A stretch of DNA of 64,000 nt from Amoebidium appalachense (Eukaryota; Ichthyosporea). Under the pieces are notes generated by a model, which worked only from the letters and a program-made list of their open reading frames with translations, did not search any database and had not been told where the DNA came from. The position numbers and the translations under genes were made by a program. The stretch is taken from positions 3,162,001 to 3,226,000 of the forward strand of contig CAVNZM010000013.1 in the NCBI GenBank assembly GCA_963693365.1, read 5' to 3'. Shown piece by piece: positions 59,686 through 64,000 of the stretch; positions within the stretch are counted from its first letter, which is position 1; each line of letters opens with the position of its first letter.

Positions 59686-60689
59686 CTCTCGGGCGTTCCG
59701 ATTCGGCCGGGACGATTTTCGGAACTGTGTTTTCAAATATCGGAAATTCCGATTTTTTTTTCGTAACTTCGAACCCTGCTGCAGTCATGTCTGTAGTTGA
59801 CCAATTGCAAGTGCACTGCAGCCTGTACATACGCGTAGTAGGCCTACTAATTGGACATCATGATAGTGAAGATTGGCAAGGTTGAATGCGAGGGTATGCA
59901 AGGGTAGCCAAAGTTGTGCACATACAATGTTTCGAATTTGCAGATAAATAGGGTCCGCATATGTGGTGTGTTCTCAACCTCTGTCAAGATGCCCACTGGC
60001 AGCCACCATCAACACCTGTCTGTGTTTATGCCGCCAAATGTAAGGGCGACCAATCATCGAGCTTGGCAGCTACGATTGGCCCGAATCTCGATCTCACAGG
60101 CGACATCCAATTGGAATAGGCCTACACGAAAAGCGCGCGAAGATTTCACCGCAGCCAGGGCGCCGAGATCATCACTTGTGGCCAGCCGGCAGATATCGAT
60201 GCTGCAGACAGCCGAGTACACACGCATCTCCGTTGTGGCAGGCACACGGACACGTGCACACACTGCTCCACGTATACACGTACGTACAGCCAAATCAAGC
60301 AGACAATATATTAGGCTGCCGAATACGGCGAATAGCCGGTGCACGCACATGTCCTCGCAAAATGCGTGACCGCACGACGGGATCGATGATTACATGCCGT
60401 GATATGCCTGCACTGCAGCTGACACACATGTACACGGGGATGGCCTTCCATAAAATCTCCCAGGTACACACGTACATATAGCACATGTACAATAAGCCGC
60501 CGTGTAAGCTTCCTTCGGGCACTGTACTCGTATTTGCAGTGGTCATGTGGCCCTGTAAGTTTAAGTCAGTGGGATTATGCCACGACCTACATGCACTGAT
60601 TAGATGCCCAAAACTAGGTACACGGTTTGATATTTACACAGAAGAGTGAACCCCTATGTCGGTCGACCCCCTTCTAAGTTGACAGTTTC
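56495..60689. other. Intergenic region without a supported gene
   Basis: Mostly unique mixed sequence. Contains TG-rich simple DNA at 58,265-58,800 and 59,395-59,465, poly(G) at 58,229-58,248, 59,107-59,126 and 59,638-59,685, and no frame with domain or splice support. A 151-codon plus-strand frame at 59,914-60,369 has no other support. Confidence 0.45.
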
Positions 60690-62027
60690 ATGTGTCGACG
60701 TTTTTTTTTTCAGTCGCGCCATGTCGGGCTCCCGATCACATCAAAACCATATGTGATCGGTGAACAAGCAGTATGATTCCTTAAAAATAGCAGTTAACTA
60801 TCCAATAAGATCGCCACTCCGGGCTCATCAGATAAAATGCAACCAATCAAGATGCGTATTTTGCACATTCCTATTCTCTTAAATTTTAACACGCACAGGG
60901 CCATCGCGACCAGGCACAAAACACGACACGTGTTTCGTAAACGGCCGTGCGCCGCTGCATCCACACTCCACCACATTTACGCACAAGGGGCGGCATGCAC
61001 ACCATTGCATAGAGCCAAACGCTGGCAACATGGCCGTGTTTGAGCCGTTGCCGTAGGACTAGTACAACACGAGTTATTAGTTTTGCGACATGGGCACTTT
61101 GTCAGGAAAGACGAAATTTACTAAAGCGTCAAAAACTCTAGAAAAACATAAGAATACCAATAGGCCGCACGAACTTCATGCTGTCTTCTTCCACCATGAC
61201 GAGCAGCACCAACACCCTGCTCTAGTGTCCTCTACCATGCCGAGCAGCACCAACACCCTGCTCTAGTGTCTTCTACCATGCCGAGCAGCACCATCACCCT
61301 GCTCTAGTGTCTTCTACCATGCCGAGCAGCACCATCACCCTGCTCTAGTGTCTTCTACCATGCCGAGCAACACCAACACCCTTCTCTAGTGTCTTCTACC
61401 ATGCCGAGCAGCACCATCACCCTGCTCTAGTCTTCTACCATGCCGAGCAGCACCAACACCCTGCTCTAGTGTCTTCTACCATGCCGAGCAGCACCAACAC
61501 CCTGCTCTAGTGTCTTCTACCATGCCGAGCAGCACCAACACCCTGCTCTATTGTCTTCTACCATGCCGAGCAGCACCAACACCCTGCTCTAGTGTCTTCT
61601 ACCATGCCGAGCAGCACCAACACCCTGCTCTAGTCTTCTACCGTGCCGAGCAGCACCAACACACTGCTCTTCTTTCTTTCTTTTCCACCATGCAGAGCAG
61701 CACGAACACACTGCTTCGTCTTATTGTATTGTTTCTAACTTTCCGAACATTTTTTCTTGCTTATACCCTTTTATTTTCCCCCGGGTCACTCCTGGCTAGG
61801 TGTTGGTTGAAGTGAGTTTGCTCAATCCCCACTAGTGTGACTGCGGCAACCCCGTGGGCTAAGAATTGCCAGAATATGTAGTGACAGTCGGGATTATGTA
61901 TCCTGACTTATAGTTGCACTATGTAGAGAGCACATTCGTGTGTCTACTGTGGAAGACGTTAGCTCCCCTTAGGCAGTGCCTCCGGGAGTGAAACGGGATA
62001 AAATAAAATAAAATGTGTCGACGTTTT
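60690..62027 (+). mobile_element. Retroposon-like insertion with 15-bp target duplication
   Basis: ATGTGTCGACGTTTT occurs at 60,690-60,704 and again at 62,013-62,027. Just inside the second copy is an A-rich tail of AAAAT units (GGGATAAAATAAAATAAA). Just inside the first, after more T, the sequence starts CAGTCGCGCC, the same end seen in the inverted element C copy at 936. Flanking direct repeat, A-rich 3' tail and a shared 5' end are the marks of target-primed insertion of a non-LTR element. There is no reverse-transcriptase frame, so it would be non-autonomous. The centre is a 13-copy minisatellite. Confidence 0.6.
61183..61714 (+). repeat. 41-bp minisatellite, 13 copies
   Basis: The unit contains CTTCTACCATGCCGAGCAGC, then ACCAACACCCTGCTCTAGTG. 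Most units are 41 bp, two are 39 bp (lacking TG after CTCTAG), and the last unit is diverged. Identity among inner units is very high. Frames through it carry no function. Confidence 0.9.
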
Positions 62028-62514
62028 CCCGTAAGTAATCAGCGCACATTGTTTTTACATGCAGCCACTCAGAGCCTGTGGCTGCTTATTATGAGATGAC
62101 TTGACTCCGGCTCCAACAAATTTGGTACCGTCTTAGATCAATTGTGGTGCCGAATCACGTGGTGTTTGGACCTAACTGCCAGCCAATCAGGCCACACTCT
62201 GGCACATATCACAGTCCCCCTGCTAAATTTGTCGCATTCGAGTATCCGAAAGAATGGTTCGTCACGTGATCACCACGTCCCAGATCACTACCAATGTGCA
62301 CATTCTTGACTTTCGGTGCTGAGTTCTGAAGTAAAAAAAATTGATGCTTGAACTTCTACAGGCTTCAATGAAGAAGATGGAGCAATGGTCATGAAGATAA
62401 AATTTTGACTAATATTATATGGTATTAATATATATAATTAATGCTATATATAAGCTTTGGTTCAGCCTTTTTTGTTTTTGTTTTTACCGCGGGCCGTACC
62501 CTCCCCAGCCCTGT

Positions 62515-62590
62515 GTGTGTGTGGTGGTGGTGGTGGTGGTGGTGGTGGTGGTGGTGGTGGTGGTGGTGGTGGTGGTGGTGGTGTGTGTGT

Positions 62591-62638
<48 letters not shown>
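62515..62638 (+). repeat. TGG array, TG array and poly(G)
   Basis: About 20 TGG units, then TG units, then about 34 G. The rest of 62,028-63,220 is unique with no supported gene. Confidence 0.85.
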
Positions 62639-62645
<7 letters not shown>

Positions 62646-63221
62646 TACTGATTTGGAATCTACAATAATCAGTACAAACCCAGCCCCAGGCCGTTTTGAA
62701 TGCTTTCAGTTCACAGTTGCCTCACAATCTCCAACATCTTGGAGATTAAAGTAGCCATCTGTAGCCAGGATATCGGTAACGTTGACACGGTGATTATAAG
62801 TAACAGGTGGTTGCTGCAGTAGTACGGTGCGTGCAGCATTACATTTGATGTTGGTGCTCTTGCAGCACATACATGTTGCAGCCTACCTAGTAGCCTACGG
62901 TAGCTTAAAATAACTGTTTCGAAGCCTTCGTGGGGCGCACACCAGTCGAAGTAACAACTCAGGATGGAGTTGCCAACTTAATCTTATTATCTGGTAGTAG
63001 CCATTGTGGTGGTGTTTAAGCCTTAAGGGTGGTAATTACTTGTTCAATTGTATATTGTTCGGATTTTTATATATATTTATTATGTGGGTTGTGGCAGTGC
63101 ACATGTACGCATTATACATGATCACACCTTCATAGAACTCGCTGTATGTAACAGTTGGTGGCACATGCCAACGTGTTGCAGATGGTGGCGTTCAATATGT
63201 GTGTGTGTAAGATGCGTGTGA

Positions 63222-63222
<1 letters not shown>

Positions 63223-63265
<43 letters not shown>

Positions 63266-63289
63266 CCGGTACGGTACGTGTGTGTGTGT

Positions 63290-63352
<63 letters not shown>

Positions 63353-63376
63353 AGGGTAGTACGTATGTGTGTGTAA

Positions 63377-63421
<45 letters not shown>
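63223..63421 (+). repeat. TG arrays
   Basis: Three TG arrays separated by CCCGGTACGGTACG and CAGGGTAGTACGTA. The 120-codon frame that follows (63,474-63,836) has no domain or splice support. A poly(C) run lies at 63,889-63,909. Confidence 0.85.
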
Positions 63422-63423
<2 letters not shown>

Positions 63424-64000
63424 TGTCAGTGTGTGTTCGAGTGGTGTGGCCTATGCAGTAGCGCTCTATAGCTATGCTGGAGCTCGTGGTTCCTAGCGTA
63501 CGTACAGTGTTATCAGTTCATGTGGTGCATCTATCTAGTCATGTTGGTTGTGGTGTTGTGGGTGACTGTGGTGGTGATGTTTTTTTTTGGGTGAAATTGC
63601 AGTTGGAGGTAGAGTGGCCTGCCTTGTCCTTTCATGTGGTGTATATCTTGTCTTTTGGTGACAGGTTGTTGGTATGGTTGTGGCCACGATTTATCATTAC
63701 GATGGTGAACCGGGCGGTGGTAGAGATGATAGTAAGTGGTGGTGGTGAAGCTTGTGTGTACACTGGTAGACCATTTTACGCCATTTTACCGTCAATATTT
63801 TCCCGAAAAAGGTTGCATGTGTTTGATTTGAGTTAGACATCTGCCACTTTCCTTTGTCGACGTGCGCGTTTACCGCTTTTATCCCCTCCCCCCCCCCCCC
63901 CCCCCCCCCTTTCTCCCCAACCAGTTAACCCACCCACCCACCCGCCTATCCTCCCCCCTCTCTGGCAGTACCCCGCCCTTTCTTAATTAACCACCAACCA

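Noticed and set aside
59914-60369. 151-codon plus-strand frame
   Set aside because: Composition is that of CG-rich random sequence, with no domain, no promoter and an equally long antisense frame; kept only as a remark in the intergenic entry.
61183-61714. CRISPR-like array
   Set aside because: The units are contiguous tandem copies without unique spacers, i.e. a minisatellite.
63474-63836. 120-codon plus-strand frame after TG arrays
   Set aside because: No family resemblance, splice site or promoter; its length is possible by chance in stop-poor GT-rich DNA.

Overview
The window is eukaryotic nuclear DNA, probably from an animal or a close holozoan relative. The evidence is spliceosomal introns with GT/AG borders and consistent phases, a chromatin gene with the domain set of animal PHF20/MBD-R2 proteins, and an initiator tRNA-Met with the animal-type C33. 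Species cannot be told from the sequence. Non-coding DNA is extraordinarily rich in poly(C)/poly(G) runs of 15 to over 60 bases, TG/CA arrays and GA/CT arrays. Most long open frames (Pro-rich, Gly-rich, His-Thr, Cys-Val) are shadows of these arrays and are not listed.

Layout. 1-340: first coding exon of a minus-strand gene running off the left edge. 341-13,500: gene-poor accessory DNA built from an interspersed family (element A), a diverged tandem duplication, a long hairpin, a GA-array duplication and a small inverted-repeat element. 13,588-14,886: TATA promoter and a plus-strand coiled-coil gene with two frame breaks. 16,356-41,946: a plus-strand gene of about 24 coding exons assembled here from splice sites and phase: short N-terminus, Tudor, acidic repeats, charged coil, C2H2 finger, second Tudor, PHD finger, Pro-rich C-terminus. 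An initiator tRNA-Met gene and an inverted-repeat element lie in one intron. 41,947-44,249: repeat-filled gap between convergent genes. 44,250-55,983: a nine-exon minus-strand gene for a large secreted protein with a signal peptide, many SdrD/Cna-B-like modules and long Thr/Pro linkers. 56,000-64,000: no convincing gene; a 1.3-kb retroposon-like insertion with 15-bp target duplication and an internal 13-copy minisatellite.

The two large genes have no evident functional link: one should act in the nucleus on modified histones, the other outside the cell. What joins them is intron architecture. A SINE-like family with a poly(C) 3' end (element B) occurs in sense orientation in introns of both genes, often just upstream of the splice acceptor, so that its C tail plus a CA array becomes the pyrimidine tract. 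Several introns also begin with GT/G arrays and end with C/CA arrays that could pair in the pre-mRNA. This is the strongest candidate for something undescribed here.

Both large genes and the coiled-coil gene carry isolated single-base frame breaks, most of them in short homopolymers. These are probably assembly errors, but the same C5 context recurs three times in one gene.
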